From: Pseudomonas oryzihabitans | Lineage (GTDB): Bacteria; Pseudomonadota; Gammaproteobacteria; Pseudomonadales; Pseudomonadaceae | Reading direction: 5' to 3' | DNA: 64,000 nucleotides | NCBI RefSeq assembly: GCF_024652905.1 | Contig: NZ_CP102428.1 | Span: 1,748,501 to 1,812,500 of the forward strand | Shown: positions 51,374 through 60,640 of the stretch, piece by piece | Layout of the letters: each line of letters opens with the position of its first letter | Numbering within the stretch: the first letter of the stretch is position 1 | Notes under the pieces: generated by a model | What the model was told of the DNA's origin: nothing | The model's database searches: none | What the model saw: the letters and a program-made list of their open reading frames with translations, nothing else | Made by a program: the position numbers and the translations under genes

Positions 51374-51402
51374 ATGTTATAAAGCTCCCGCAGGTCCGTC
51401 AA
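51374..51402 (-). promoter_or_regulatory. Strong sigma-70 promoter of the tRNA operon
   Basis: On the minus strand TTGACG and TAACAT are separated by 17 bases, with an A/T-only tract directly upstream (UP element, 51403-51421). A GC-rich discriminator (TCGCCCCGC) after the -10 is typical of stable-RNA promoters under stringent control. Confidence 0.8.
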
Positions 51403-51525
51403 CTAATTTTTTAAAAATTTTTAAGCAGAAAGAATGAGTTAGCCGCCACAGAGGCTTCTCTGTTGCCAGCAGGCCCGTCCATGCGAAAATAGCCGACCCT
51501 TTTCCGTCACCACCAGAAATCGCCC

Positions 51526-52380
51526 ATGACCGCCCAACTGATCGACGGCAAGTCCATTGCCGCCCGCCTGCGCCAGGATATTGCCCAGCGAGTCTCTCAA
51601 CGTCGTAGCGCCGGCCTGCGCGCCCCTGGCCTCGCCGTCATCCTGGTCGGCACCGATCCCGCCTCGCGCGTCTATGTGGCGCACAAGCGCAAGGATTGCG
51701 AAGAGGTCGGTTTCGACTCCTATGCCCATGACCTGCCGGCCAGCACCACCCAGGCCGAGCTGGAAGCCCTGATCGACCGGCTCAACGACGACACCAGCGT
51801 CGACGGCATCCTGCTGCAGCTGCCCCTTCCCGCGCACCTGGATGCTACCCAGCTGCTGGAGCGCATCCGTACCGACAAGGACGTGGACGGCTTCCACCCC
51901 TACAACCTGGGTCGTCTGGCGCAGCGCAACCCCCAGCTGCGCCCCTGTACGCCCAAGGGCATCATGACCCTGCTGCACAGCACCGGCGTCGACCTCTATG
52001 GTCTGGATGCGGTGGTGGTCGGCGCCTCCAACATCGTCGGCCGTCCCATGGCGCTGGAATTGCTATTGGCCGGCTGCACCGCCACCGTGACCCACAGATT
52101 CACCCGCTCCCTCGAACACCATGTCAGCCAGGCCGATCTGGTGGTGGTGGCCGTGGGCAAGCCCGGACTGGTCAAGGGTGAATGGATCAAGCCCGGCGCC
52201 ATCGTCATCGACGTCGGCATCAATCGCCAGGCCGATGGCCGCCTGGTCGGCGACGTGGAATACGAAAGCGCCTGCGAACGCGCCAGCTGGATCACCCCGG
52301 TTCCGGGCGGCGTGGGCCCCATGACGCGGGCCTGCCTGCTGGAAAATACCCTGTACGCAGCCGAGCAGCTGCACAGCTAG
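51526..52380 (+). CDS. folD: Bifunctional methylenetetrahydrofolate dehydrogenase/cyclohydrolase
   Basis: FolD interconverts 5,10-methylene- and 10-formyl-tetrahydrofolate with NADP. The 284 residues have the YVAHKRKD active-site lysine region, the [10 protein letters not shown] signature and [10 protein letters not shown] near the end. It is divergent from the tRNA cluster, as in P. aeruginosa, and is followed by a strong palindromic terminator. Confidence 0.96.
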   Translation: MTAQLIDGKSIAARLRQDIAQRVSQRRSAGLRAPGLAVILVGTDPASRVYVAHKRKDCEEVGFDSYAHDLPASTTQAELEALIDRLNDDTSVDGILLQLPLPAHLDATQLLERIRTDKDVDGFHPYNLGRLAQRNPQLRPCTPKGIMTLLHSTGVDLYGLDAVVVGASNIVGRPMALELLLAGCTATVTHRFTRSLEHHVSQADLVVVAVGKPGLVKGEWIKPGAIVIDVGINRQADGRLVGDVEYESACERASWITPVPGGVGPMTRACLLENTLYAAEQLHS

Positions 52381-52383
52381 CAA

Positions 52384-52405
52384 AACGGGCCCCGCGGGGC
52401 CCGTT
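52384..52405. terminator. Bidirectional terminator after folD
   Basis: A 22-base perfect palindrome with the arm AACGGGCCCCG is followed by CTTCATT. It lies between the convergent stops of folD and the betaine-binding protein. Confidence 0.8.
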
Positions 52406-52422
52406 CTTCATTCGGCCAGGTT

Positions 52423-53274
52423 TCAGGGCAGCCAGGACTTCACGCGATCCGGATGGGCCGCGATCCAGGCCTTGGCGGCCTCTTCCGGCTTCTTGCCCTC
52501 TTCCACGGCCAGCATCACCTCGTTGACCTCACCGGGTTGCCAGGCGAACTTCTTCAGGAAATCCCAGACTGGTTTGGCCTTGGCTTCCAGGGCCGGGTTG
52601 GCCACGGTGTCCACGTGCTCGGAACCGCCGAACACACCCTTGGGATCTTCGAGGAACTTCAGCTTCCACTTGGCGAACATCCAGTGCGGTACCCAGCCCG
52701 TCACCACGACGGCCTTCTGGTCCTTCTCGGCGCGGGTCAGCTCGGCGATCATGCCGCTGCCCGAACTGGCCACCAGCTTGTAGTCCAGACCGTAGTCCTT
52801 GATCGCCTGGTCGGCCTTGAGCATGACCCCGGCACCGGCGTCGATACCGACGATCCGGCCGCCGAAGTCGGCCTTCTGCGCCTGCAGATCGGCGATACTG
52901 TTGGCCTTGACGTACTCCGGCACGATCAGACCGATCTTGGCGTCGGGTGTATTGACGTTCAGATTGACCACCTGGTCCTTCATCTTCTCGTAGTAGGCGC
53001 CATGGGTGACCGGCAGCCAGGCGGACAACATGGCATCGAGCTTGCCGCGCGCGACGCCCTGCCACATGATGCCGGCGGCGACCGGCATGAGCTTGACCTC
53101 GTAGCCCAGATTCTGGCGGATCACTTCAGCTGCGGTGTGGGTCGTGGCCACGCTATCGGCCCAGCCATCGACATAGCCGATGGTGATTTCGGGCTTGGCC
53201 GCCTGAGCCAGGCTCATGGCCGAGGTCAGCGCGACACCGAGTCCTATTCCCAACAGTTTCTTCACCATGCTCAT
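52423..53274 (-). CDS. Periplasmic glycine-betaine/choline-type substrate-binding protein
   Basis: The 283-residue OpuAC-family protein has a signal peptide (about 1-26, ending AQA). Tryptophans typical of quaternary-amine cages occur in GYVDGWADS, SAWLPVTHGAY and TGWVPHW. It should bind betaine, choline, carnitine or a similar compound. No permease or ATPase gene is next to it, so it must share a transporter encoded elsewhere or act alone. Confidence 0.88.
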   Translation of the reverse strand: MSMVKKLLGIGLGVALTSAMSLAQAAKPEITIGYVDGWADSVATTHTAAEVIRQNLGYEVKLMPVAAGIMWQGVARGKLDAMLSAWLPVTHGAYYEKMKDQVVNLNVNTPDAKIGLIVPEYVKANSIADLQAQKADFGGRIVGIDAGAGVMLKADQAIKDYGLDYKLVASSGSGMIAELTRAEKDQKAVVVTGWVPHWMFAKWKLKFLEDPKGVFGGSEHVDTVANPALEAKAKPVWDFLKKFAWQPGEVNEVMLAVEEGKKPEEAAKAWIAAHPDRVKSWLP

Positions 53275-53537
53275 GCAGCAGTCCTCTCGCTATGGAAGTC
53301 GGGCGGTTGCCCCACCCCCATCATTCGGGCAATGCAAGATGGCCACTACCGCCTGGACGACGCATAACGACCGGTTAGCGACAGGAGCTGCACTTTCCGC
53401 GACATCCGATGTCGCTTGACGCAGCCCGTCGACCGCTCTGTAATCGACGCCTCGCAGAAACCTGCGGCTGCCGATGCAACCTATTGGCGGACCGTTGTCT
53501 TACCTACGCTCTCAAGCCCTCTGAAAGGACTCTGTCC

Positions 53538-54848
53538 ATGCGTCTTCCGTTGCGCGTCGCCGCCCTGCTGGGCGCGCTGTTTTCCGGCCTCTGGGGTACC
53601 GCGCACGCGGCCGCCGAAGTGGATGCCGCCACCTATGGCTATCCACTGGTCAATCCTTTCGAAGCCACCATCGTCACCACCCCGGAGAAATTCCGGCCCG
53701 AGCTGCCGCCCGAAAGCACCATCGACCAGGACGACTACAGCCTCAACCTGCGTCCCGAGCGGGAGTATCAGCTGCCCGGCAACTTCTGGCCGGTGAAGAA
53801 ATTCCATTACCGGCTCGCACGGCAGGACCATCCGGCCCCGCTGATCTTCCTGATCGCCGGCACCGGGGCCAACTACTCCTCCAGCACCCAGGAATACCTG
53901 AAGCGGCTGTATTACGCGGCCGGTTACCACGTGGTGCAGCTGTCGTCGCCTACCAGCTGGGACTTCATGGTGTCGGTATCGCGCACCGCCACGCCGGGCT
54001 ACACGCCGCACGATGCCGAGGATCTCTATCGCGCCATGCAGGCGGTGCGCGCCCAGCACCCCAAGCTGCCGGTCACCGACTATTACCTGACCGGCTACAG
54101 CCTGGGCGGCCTGGATGCCGCCTTCGTCTCCTATCTCGACGAGACCCAGCGCAGCTTCAACTTCAAGAAGGTGCTGATGGTGAATCCGCCGGTCAACCTG
54201 CTGACCTCGGTACGCAACCTGGATCGCCTGGTACAGACCGAAGTGAGGGGCGTCACCAACAACCGCACCTTCTATGAGCTGATCCTGTCCAAGCTGACCC
54301 GCTACTTCCAGGAGAAGGGCTACGTCGACTTCAACGACGCCGTGGTCCGCGACTTTCAGCGCTCGCCGGAGCGACTGAGCAACGAAGAGCTGGCCATGCT
54401 GATCGGCTCGTCCTTCCGTTTCTCGGCGGCGGACATCGCCTTCACCTCCGACCTGATCAACCGGCGCGGCCTGATCACCCCGCCGACCTACCCGATCAGC
54501 GAGGGCACCAGCCTGACGCGCTTCTTCGCCCGTTCGCTGCAGTGCGACTTCGACTGCTACATGACCGAGCAGGTCATGCCGTTCTGGCAAAAGAACTTCA
54601 AGGGGCAGAACCTCGACGATCTGGCGCGCAAATCCAGCCTCACGGCGCTGGAAGACTATCTGAAGAGCAGCTCCAAGATCGGCGTCATGCACAATGCCGA
54701 CGACATTATCCTCGGCCCGGGGGACCTGGGTTTCCTGCGCAAGACCTTTGGCGATCGCTTGACCGTCTACCCCCACGGCGGCCATTGCGGCAATCTCAAC
54801 TACCGCGTCAACGCGAACGCCATGCTGGAGTTCTTCGCCCGTGGTTAA
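53538..54848 (+). CDS. Exported alpha/beta-hydrolase coupled to an MlaA-like gene
   Basis: The 436-residue protein has a signal peptide (about 1-25) and an alpha/beta-hydrolase core with nucleophile S188 in TGYSLGG and a late histidine in PHGGHCGN. It is probably a periplasmic lipase or esterase. Its 3' end overlaps the MlaA-like gene by eight bases, which suggests a role in outer-membrane lipid handling. The start at 53538 lies behind GAAAGGA. Confidence 0.8.
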   Translation: MRLPLRVAALLGALFSGLWGTAHAAAEVDAATYGYPLVNPFEATIVTTPEKFRPELPPESTIDQDDYSLNLRPEREYQLPGNFWPVKKFHYRLARQDHPAPLIFLIAGTGANYSSSTQEYLKRLYYAAGYHVVQLSSPTSWDFMVSVSRTATPGYTPHDAEDLYRAMQAVRAQHPKLPVTDYYLTGYSLGGLDAAFVSYLDETQRSFNFKKVLMVNPPVNLLTSVRNLDRLVQTEVRGVTNNRTFYELILSKLTRYFQEKGYVDFNDAVVRDFQRSPERLSNEELAMLIGSSFRFSAADIAFTSDLINRRGLITPPTYPISEGTSLTRFFARSLQCDFDCYMTEQVMPFWQKNFKGQNLDDLARKSSLTALEDYLKSSSKIGVMHNADDIILGPGDLGFLRKTFGDRLTVYPHGGHCGNLNYRVNANAMLEFFARG

Positions 54849-55662
54849 GTCCCTGCTCGCTCTCCTCCTGATGGCCAGTGCTTCGGTATTCGCTGCCGAA
54901 TCGAGCCCGCCGCCATCCTCCACCCTGACCATCGGCTCGGACACCATGCCGGCCGCTCCCGTGGGCGCCGACGGCTTCAGCAATCCGCTGTCGACCCTCA
55001 AGTACAACCCGGGGCTGGATCAGCGCGAATTCGAACGGGCCTCCCTGGTCGCCCTGGACGTCTACGATCCCTTCGAATCCTGGAATCGCCACGTCTACCA
55101 CTTCAACTACCGGCTGGACGAGTGGGTCCTGCTACCGGTGGTCAACGGCTATCGCTGGATCACCCCGCGCTTCGTGCGTTCGGGCGTGAGCAACTTCTTC
55201 AGCAACCTGGGCGACGTCAACAACCTGCTCAACAGCGTGCTGCAGTTCAAGGGCCGCCGCGCCCTGGACACCACCGGCCGGCTGCTGCTCAACACCACCG
55301 TCGGGGTGTTCGGCCTGTGGGACCCGGCGACCCGCGTCGGGCTGATCAAGCAGCCGGAAGACTTCGGCCAGACCCTCGGCTTCTATGGCGTGGGCGATGG
55401 TCCCTTCCTGATGCTGCCGGTCCTCGGCCCGTCCAACCTGCGCGACACCGGCGGCTTGGCGGTGGATTTCGCCGCCGAGGCGCAGATCAACTTCCTCAAC
55501 GTCAGCGACGAAAGCGGTCGCCACCCGGAGATCATGGTGCTGCGCGGCATCAACCTCAGGTACGTGACCGACATGAGATACGGCCAGCTCAATTCGCCCT
55601 TCGAGTACGAGAAGATCCGCTATTTCTACACCAAGGCGCGGGAACTGCAGATCGCCGAATAA
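54841..55662 (+). CDS. MlaA/VacJ-family protein lacking a lipobox
   Basis: The 273-residue protein belongs to the MlaA (VacJ) family, which removes phospholipids from the outer leaflet of the outer membrane. Family segments include YDPFESWNRHVYHFNY, SNFFSNLGDVNNLLN and DFGQTLGFYGVG. The signal peptide (about 1-19) ends in VFA and has no cysteine, so unlike E. coli MlaA it is probably not a lipoprotein. Translation starts at GTG 54841 within the upstream hydrolase gene. Confidence 0.85.
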   Translation: MVKSLLALLLMASASVFAAESSPPPSSTLTIGSDTMPAAPVGADGFSNPLSTLKYNPGLDQREFERASLVALDVYDPFESWNRHVYHFNYRLDEWVLLPVVNGYRWITPRFVRSGVSNFFSNLGDVNNLLNSVLQFKGRRALDTTGRLLLNTTVGVFGLWDPATRVGLIKQPEDFGQTLGFYGVGDGPFLMLPVLGPSNLRDTGGLAVDFAAEAQINFLNVSDESGRHPEIMVLRGINLRYVTDMRYGQLNSPFEYEKIRYFYTKARELQIAE

Positions 55663-55665
55663 GGC

Positions 55666-56802
55666 CTAGGCGTTGGCGAGAAAGGCCCGCAGCTCCGGCA
55701 GGCGGGCCTGCGCATCGGCCCGCCCCAGCGCCATCAGCTCCTGGCAGTAGGGGGCCTCGAACAGCAGATAGCTGAGCAGGGCGCTCCCCGAAGGCCGATT
55801 CACCCCAACCCCCCGCAACAACTGCCGCAACGCCGGCGGCAGGCGCTTGCGGTGCCGGGTGGCGATGTCGCCCAGTGGCTGGCTGGGTGAGATCACCAGC
55901 ATCTCCACCGGTCGGCACAGGCGACCACTGACCGGATCCCCCGCCGGCAGCGCATTGCTCAGCAGGTTGAGGCGGCGCAGGGTTTCGGTATCGCTGTCCA
56001 GGGCATCGACAAAGGTGCTGTTGAGCAGGTGGCCGCCGATCTGCGCCACGGTCGGCGGCCGGCCCTGCACGCCATGCTCCTGGCCACCCGGCGCGCCCAG
56101 CCCTATCACCAGGATGCGATCCGCGCCCAGATGCAGCGCCGGACTGATGGGCGCCGTCTGCCGGACCGAGCCATCGCCCAGGAACTCACGCCCCACCTTC
56201 ACCGGCGGAAAGAACAGCGGAATGGCCGTGCTGGCCAGCAGGTGGTCGACCGCCAGCCGCGCCGGCACCCCGACGCGCCGATGGCGGAACCAGGGATCGA
56301 GGACGCCCTGACTCTGGTAGAAGGTCATCGCCTGTCCCGAGGCATAGCCGAAGGCGGTCACCGCCACCGCTCGCAGCGCGCGCTGGCGCAAGGCCGCGGT
56401 GATGCCGGAGAAATCCAGCTCGCGACTGAGCAGCGCCCGCAGGGGCGCGTTGTCGAGCAGCGCCAGCGGTTCCTGCCGCCAGGCACCGAACAGGGTCTGC
56501 AAGCCGAAGCGCGCCGCCTGGCGGGTCACCCCGCCCCAATCGCTGCGATAGATCATCGCGGTTTCCAGGCCCGACCAGACCGCGGCCAGGCGCTCCACCG
56601 CGCGACCGAAATCCAGGGCGCCGCAGCCCAGCACCGCCGCGTTGAGGGCACCGGCCGAGGTGCCGACCAGAATGGGAAAGGGATTCTCGGAGCGCACCGC
56701 CAGGGTATCCGCCACCACCTGCAGCACCCCGACCTGATAGGCGGCCCGCGCGCCACCGCCGGCCAGAATCAGCCCCGTGCGCCGCTCGGCGGCCAGGCTC
56801 AT
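55666..56802 (-). CDS. Patatin-like phospholipase
   Basis: The 378-residue protein has the patatin motifs GGGARAAYQ (15-23), the nucleophile elbow GTSAG with S49, and the catalytic aspartate D210 in LGDGS. It should hydrolyse lipid acyl esters. There is no clear signal peptide. It starts directly after the lauroyl acyltransferase stop on the same strand, which fits a lipid-related pair. Confidence 0.9.
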   Translation of the reverse strand: MSLAAERRTGLILAGGGARAAYQVGVLQVVADTLAVRSENPFPILVGTSAGALNAAVLGCGALDFGRAVERLAAVWSGLETAMIYRSDWGGVTRQAARFGLQTLFGAWRQEPLALLDNAPLRALLSRELDFSGITAALRQRALRAVAVTAFGYASGQAMTFYQSQGVLDPWFRHRRVGVPARLAVDHLLASTAIPLFFPPVKVGREFLGDGSVRQTAPISPALHLGADRILVIGLGAPGGQEHGVQGRPPTVAQIGGHLLNSTFVDALDSDTETLRRLNLLSNALPAGDPVSGRLCRPVEMLVISPSQPLGDIATRHRKRLPPALRQLLRGVGVNRPSGSALLSYLLFEAPYCQELMALGRADAQARLPELRAFLANA

Positions 56803-57738
56803 CTAGCGCCTCTTCTTCGGATACAGCTTGGGCTCGCCAGGCGGGCGGGTCTTGAACCGCCGGTGGGCCCAGAGGTATTGCTCGGGCAGCTGGCTGACGC
56901 AGCGTTCCACCCACCGATTGATGCGCAGGCAGTCGGCCTCCTCGCTCTCGCCGGGGAAATCGGCCAGGGGCGGATGGATGACCAGGCGGTAACCCGATCC
57001 ATCCGCCAGACGCTCCTGGGTGAAGGGCAGCACCCGGGCCCGGCCCAGGCGGGCGAACTTGGTGGTGGCGGTAACGGTAGCGGCCGGAATGCCGAACAGT
57101 GGCACGAACAGGCTCTGCTTGGCGCCGTAGTCCTGATCGGGCGCGTACCAGATGGCGCGACCGGCCCGCAGCACCTTGAGCATGGCGCGCACGTCCTCGC
57201 GCTCGATAGCGGTGGCGTCCAGGTTGTGGCGCTCGCGACCGCTACGCTGGATGAAGTCGAACAGCGGATTCTTGTGCTGGCGGTACATGCCATCGATGGT
57301 ATGCCGCTGACCGAGCAGCGCAGCGCCGATTTCCAAGGTGGTGAAATGCAGCGCCATGAGGATCACGCCCTGCCCGTCGCGCTGAGCGGCCTGCAGATGT
57401 TCGAGGCCTTCGATATGGGCCAGCCGGGCCAGGCGCTGGCGCGGCCACCACCAGCTCATGGCCATTTCCAGCAGGGCCATGGCGCTGCTGGCGAAGTTGC
57501 GCCGCAACAACCGATCGCGCGCCCGCTCGTCGAGCTGGGGAAAACAGAGTTCCAGATTGCGGCGAGCGATGGCCCGGCGCTGGCGGGCGACGTGGTAGAA
57601 GATCCAGCCGAGGCCCTGGGCGAGACGCAGCAGCACGCCATAGGGCAGTTGCACCAGCAGCCAGAGCAGGCCAAGCCCCAGCCAGAGCGGCCAGTACCGT
57701 GGATTGAGAAAGGCGAGGCGGAAAGACGGCCGCTCCAT
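56803..57738 (-). CDS. Lipid A lauroyl acyltransferase (LpxL/HtrB family)
   Basis: The 311-residue inner-membrane enzyme transfers a secondary acyl chain to Kdo-lipid A or a related acceptor. It has an N-terminal membrane segment (about 17-45), the HX4E catalytic motif H131-E136 (LHFTTLE) and APDQDYG. The start at 57738 follows GGAG; the longer in-frame extension runs into minC. It is divergent from minCDE. Confidence 0.9.
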   Translation of the reverse strand: MERPSFRLAFLNPRYWPLWLGLGLLWLLVQLPYGVLLRLAQGLGWIFYHVARQRRAIARRNLELCFPQLDERARDRLLRRNFASSAMALLEMAMSWWWPRQRLARLAHIEGLEHLQAAQRDGQGVILMALHFTTLEIGAALLGQRHTIDGMYRQHKNPLFDFIQRSGRERHNLDATAIEREDVRAMLKVLRAGRAIWYAPDQDYGAKQSLFVPLFGIPAATVTATTKFARLGRARVLPFTQERLADGSGYRLVIHPPLADFPGESEEADCLRINRWVERCVSQLPEQYLWAHRRFKTRPPGEPKLYPKKRR

Positions 57739-57889
57739 CGGAACTCCTGCATGAAAAAGTCGCGCCATTCTACAGGCCTCACGCAGATTTCCCGTAGCCT
57801 TCACAGTCACGGCCCCCCACACCCGGTGAGGGTTGCGGCACGCGGGGCATCCCGCTATAAGTCCCGCCATCCAAGCACAAGTACCCACC

Positions 57890-58636
57890 ATGACCGCAGC
57901 CGATCCTTCCGAAAGCGACTCCGTCTTCCAGCTCAAGGGCAACATGCTCGCCGTGACCGTGCTGGAGCTTCTCCGCAACGACCTGGGCCGCCTGGACCGG
58001 CAACTGGCCCAGAAGGTCGCCCAGGCGCCCAATTTCTTCCAGGAAACGCCGTTGGTGCTGGGCCTGGACAAACTCGCCGAGGACGCCGGCCCGCTCGACC
58101 TGGGCGCCCTCCTCGATCTCTGCCGTCGCCACGGCCTGCGTACCCTGGCGCTGCGCGCCAGTCGCAGCGGGGATCTGGCCGCCGCCAACGACTACGACCT
58201 GCCGATCCTGCCGCCCAGCTCCGGCGGTCGTGAGCGCCAGGTCGACCCACGTGACCGCGAACCGGTCAAGCCAGCCGACCCTGTCGTACCGCCCGCCCCG
58301 GCGATCAATCCGACCAAGATCATCACCGCGCCGGTGCGCGGTGGGGTGCAGCTCTATGCCCCGGCTGGAGACCTGGTGGTACTGGCGCCGGTCAGCCCGG
58401 GCGCCGAGTTGCTCGCCGACGGCAACATCCACGTCTACGGCCCCATGCGTGGCCGAGCATTGGCGGGCGTAAAAGGTGATACTAAAGCGCGGATTTTCTG
58501 CCAGCAGCTGACCGCGGAACTGCTCTCCATCGCCGGCCAGTACAAGGTCGCCGAAGACCTGCGACGCCATCCGCAATGGGGCAATCCGGTACAGGTCGCT
58601 TTGGTGGGAGATGTGTTGAACATCACCCGCCTTTAA
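57890..58636 (+). CDS. minC: Septum-site determining protein MinC
   Basis: MinC inhibits FtsZ assembly at the cell poles. The 248-residue protein has an N-terminal FtsZ-interacting domain (about 10-110), a Pro-rich linker and a C-terminal beta-helical MinD-binding domain ([24 protein letters not shown]). The start at 57890 was chosen by length and family start. It leads the minCDE cluster. Confidence 0.93.
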   Translation: MTAADPSESDSVFQLKGNMLAVTVLELLRNDLGRLDRQLAQKVAQAPNFFQETPLVLGLDKLAEDAGPLDLGALLDLCRRHGLRTLALRASRSGDLAAANDYDLPILPPSSGGRERQVDPRDREPVKPADPVVPPAPAINPTKIITAPVRGGVQLYAPAGDLVVLAPVSPGAELLADGNIHVYGPMRGRALAGVKGDTKARIFCQQLTAELLSIAGQYKVAEDLRRHPQWGNPVQVALVGDVLNITRL

Positions 58637-58770
58637 CGGATAATTTCGCGAATTTTTCGCAATTGGCGCCTAAACCGCCAAGGGCAATACGAAGCGCGAC
58701 ACTGCCTGCAATCTCGTCACCGAGGGCACCGAGTCGCTTCAGTTATTACTTTCGATCAAGGTGAATCAGT

Positions 58771-59589
58771 TTGGCCAAAGTACTCGTAGTCACCTCCGGC
58801 AAGGGCGGCGTCGGCAAGACCACCAGCAGCGCTGCCATCGGTACCGGTCTCGCTCTGCGCGGCCACAAGACCGTCATCGTCGACTTCGACGTCGGCCTGC
58901 GTAACCTCGACCTGATCATGGGTTGCGAGCGCCGGGTGGTGTATGACTTCGTCAACGTGATCAACAACGAAGCCACCCTGAGCCAAGCCCTGATCAAGGA
59001 CAAGCGCCTCGAAAACCTGTTCGTGCTGGCTGCCAGCCAGACCCGTGACAAGGACGCCCTGACCCAGGACGGCGTCGAGCGCGTGATCAACGAACTCAAG
59101 CAGACCTTCGACTTCATCGTCTGCGACTCTCCCGCAGGGATCGAGAAGGGTGCCCACCTGGCGATGTACTTCGCCGACGAGGCCATCGTGGTCACCAACC
59201 CCGAGGTCTCCTCGGTGCGTGACTCCGACCGCATGCTCGGCCTGCTGGCCAGCAAATCGCGCCGCGCCGAAAAGGGCGAGGAAGCCATCAAGGAGCACCT
59301 GCTGCTGACCCGCTACAACCCCGAGCGTGTCACCAAGGGCGAGATGCTTGGCGTCGAGGACGTGGAAGAGATCCTGTCCATTCGCCTGCTCGGCGTGATC
59401 CCCGAATCCCAGGCGGTGCTCAAGGCCTCGAACCAGGGCATTCCGGTGATTCTCGACGAACAGAGCGACGCCGGTCAGGCTTACAGTGATACCGTGGAGC
59501 GACTGCTCGGCAAGGAAGTGGCCTATCGCTTCCTCGACGTGAAGAAGAAAGGCTTCCTGCAACGTCTGTTCGGGGGTGGTGCCGAATGA
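58771..59589 (+). CDS. minD: Septum-site determining ATPase MinD
   Basis: MinD is the membrane-associated ATPase that recruits MinC and oscillates with MinE. The 272 residues have the deviant Walker A GKGGVGKT at 10-17, the [14 protein letters not shown] motif and a C-terminal amphipathic tail ([12 protein letters not shown]). The start is an unusual TTG at 58771 behind AAGGTGA, supported by the family N-terminus [13 protein letters not shown]. Its stop overlaps minE as ATGA. Confidence 0.95.
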   Translation: MAKVLVVTSGKGGVGKTTSSAAIGTGLALRGHKTVIVDFDVGLRNLDLIMGCERRVVYDFVNVINNEATLSQALIKDKRLENLFVLAASQTRDKDALTQDGVERVINELKQTFDFIVCDSPAGIEKGAHLAMYFADEAIVVTNPEVSSVRDSDRMLGLLASKSRRAEKGEEAIKEHLLLTRYNPERVTKGEMLGVEDVEEILSIRLLGVIPESQAVLKASNQGIPVILDEQSDAGQAYSDTVERLLGKEVAYRFLDVKKKGFLQRLFGGGAE

Positions 59590-59840
59590 ACATCTTCGAC
59601 TTCTTTCGCGACCGGAAGAAGCAGAACAGCGCTTCGATAGCCAAGGAACGGCTACAGATCATCGTGGCCCACGAGCGTGGTCGCCACGAGCAGCCGGACT
59701 ATCTGCCGCAGTTGCAGAAGGACCTGCTGGAAGTGATCCGCAAGTACGTGCCCATCGAGCAGGACCAGATCCAGGTAGAGCTGGAAAACCAGGGCAGCTG
59801 CTCCATCCTCGAACTCAACATCACCCTGCCCGACCGCTAA
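59586..59840 (+). CDS. minE: Cell division topological specificity factor MinE
   Basis: MinE stimulates MinD ATPase and restricts MinCD to the poles. The 84-residue protein has the N-terminal membrane/MinD-binding helix ([14 protein letters not shown]), the [12 protein letters not shown] anti-MinCD segment and the C-terminal dimer domain. It overlaps minD by four bases. Confidence 0.95.
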   Translation: MNIFDFFRDRKKQNSASIAKERLQIIVAHERGRHEQPDYLPQLQKDLLEVIRKYVPIEQDQIQVELENQGSCSILELNITLPDR

Positions 59841-59859
59841 TGCGAACCAGGCAGGACAG

Positions 59860-59887
59860 CGGCGGCCCCAGGGCCGCCGTTGGCGTT
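59860..59887 (+). terminator. Probable terminator of minCDE
   Basis: CGGCGGCCC pairs with GGGCCGCCG around CA, 20 bases after the minE stop. The following T content is modest (TTGGCGTTT). Confidence 0.55.
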
Positions 59888-59941
59888 TAAGCCCTGTCGA
59901 ATTTTCGGGCACCTGCCAAGCGGACGCCAGGATTCGAAACC

Positions 59942-60595
59942 ATGGCCTCTAGGAATCCCATGCCTCTCTCCAACATCCGCATCATTCACCAGGACGACGC
60001 CCTGCTGGTGGTCGACAAGCCCACCCTGCTGCTGTCGGTCCCCGGTCGCGCCGAAGACAACCGCGATTGCCTGGTGACCCGCCTGCAGGACAACGGCTAT
60101 CCAGAGGCCCGCATCGTCCATCGACTGGACTGGGAGACCTCCGGGGTCATCGTGCTGGCGCGGGATGCCGACAGTCATCGCGAGCTGTCGCGACAGTTCC
60201 ATGATCGGGAAACGGAAAAAGCCTACACCGCCCTCTGCTGGGGCGAGCCGGAGGCCAACAGTGGCCGCATCGAATTGCCGCTGCGCTACGACCCGCCGAC
60301 CAAGCCGCGCCATGTGGTGGATCACGAGCTGGGGCGCCATGCCCTGACCTTCTGGCAGGTACTGGAGCGCCACGGCCACTACAGCCGGGTGGAACTCACC
60401 CCCATCACCGGACGGTCGCATCAGCTGCGCGTCCATATGCTGAGCATCGGTCATCCGCTGCTGGGCGATCAGCTCTATGCCGAGGGCGAGGCCCTGGCGG
60501 CCCAGCCGCGGCTCTGCCTGCACGCGCGCCTGCTGACGCTGACCCATCCCCTCTCGGGCGAGCGTATGAGCTTTACCAGTCCCGCGCCTTTCTGA
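59942..60595 (+). CDS. RluA-family pseudouridine synthase
   Basis: The 217-residue protein has the RluA catalytic motif HRLDWETSG with D63 and ITGRSHQLRVHM. It isomerises uridine in rRNA and/or tRNA; the size and context match the rluA-like gene next to min in P. aeruginosa. An alternative start is ATG 59960 (MPLSN). It has no S4 domain. Confidence 0.9.
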   Translation: MASRNPMPLSNIRIIHQDDALLVVDKPTLLLSVPGRAEDNRDCLVTRLQDNGYPEARIVHRLDWETSGVIVLARDADSHRELSRQFHDRETEKAYTALCWGEPEANSGRIELPLRYDPPTKPRHVVDHELGRHALTFWQVLERHGHYSRVELTPITGRSHQLRVHMLSIGHPLLGDQLYAEGEALAAQPRLCLHARLLTLTHPLSGERMSFTSPAPF

Positions 60596-60640
60596 CCGTC
60601 GGTGCTGGCATACTGAGGCGCTCAGCCAAAGGAGTGCCTC

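Noticed and set aside
51420-51529. A third Arg-Pro-UGA/ATGA arrangement before folD
   Set aside because: The frame ends CGC-CCA-TGA over the folD ATG, but it has no ATG, GTG or TTG after the upstream TAG, so no leader peptide can be made; judged coincidence.
50950-51530. tRNA cluster as the attachment site of an integrated element
   Set aside because: No integrase gene and no repeated tRNA 3' end was found elsewhere in the window.
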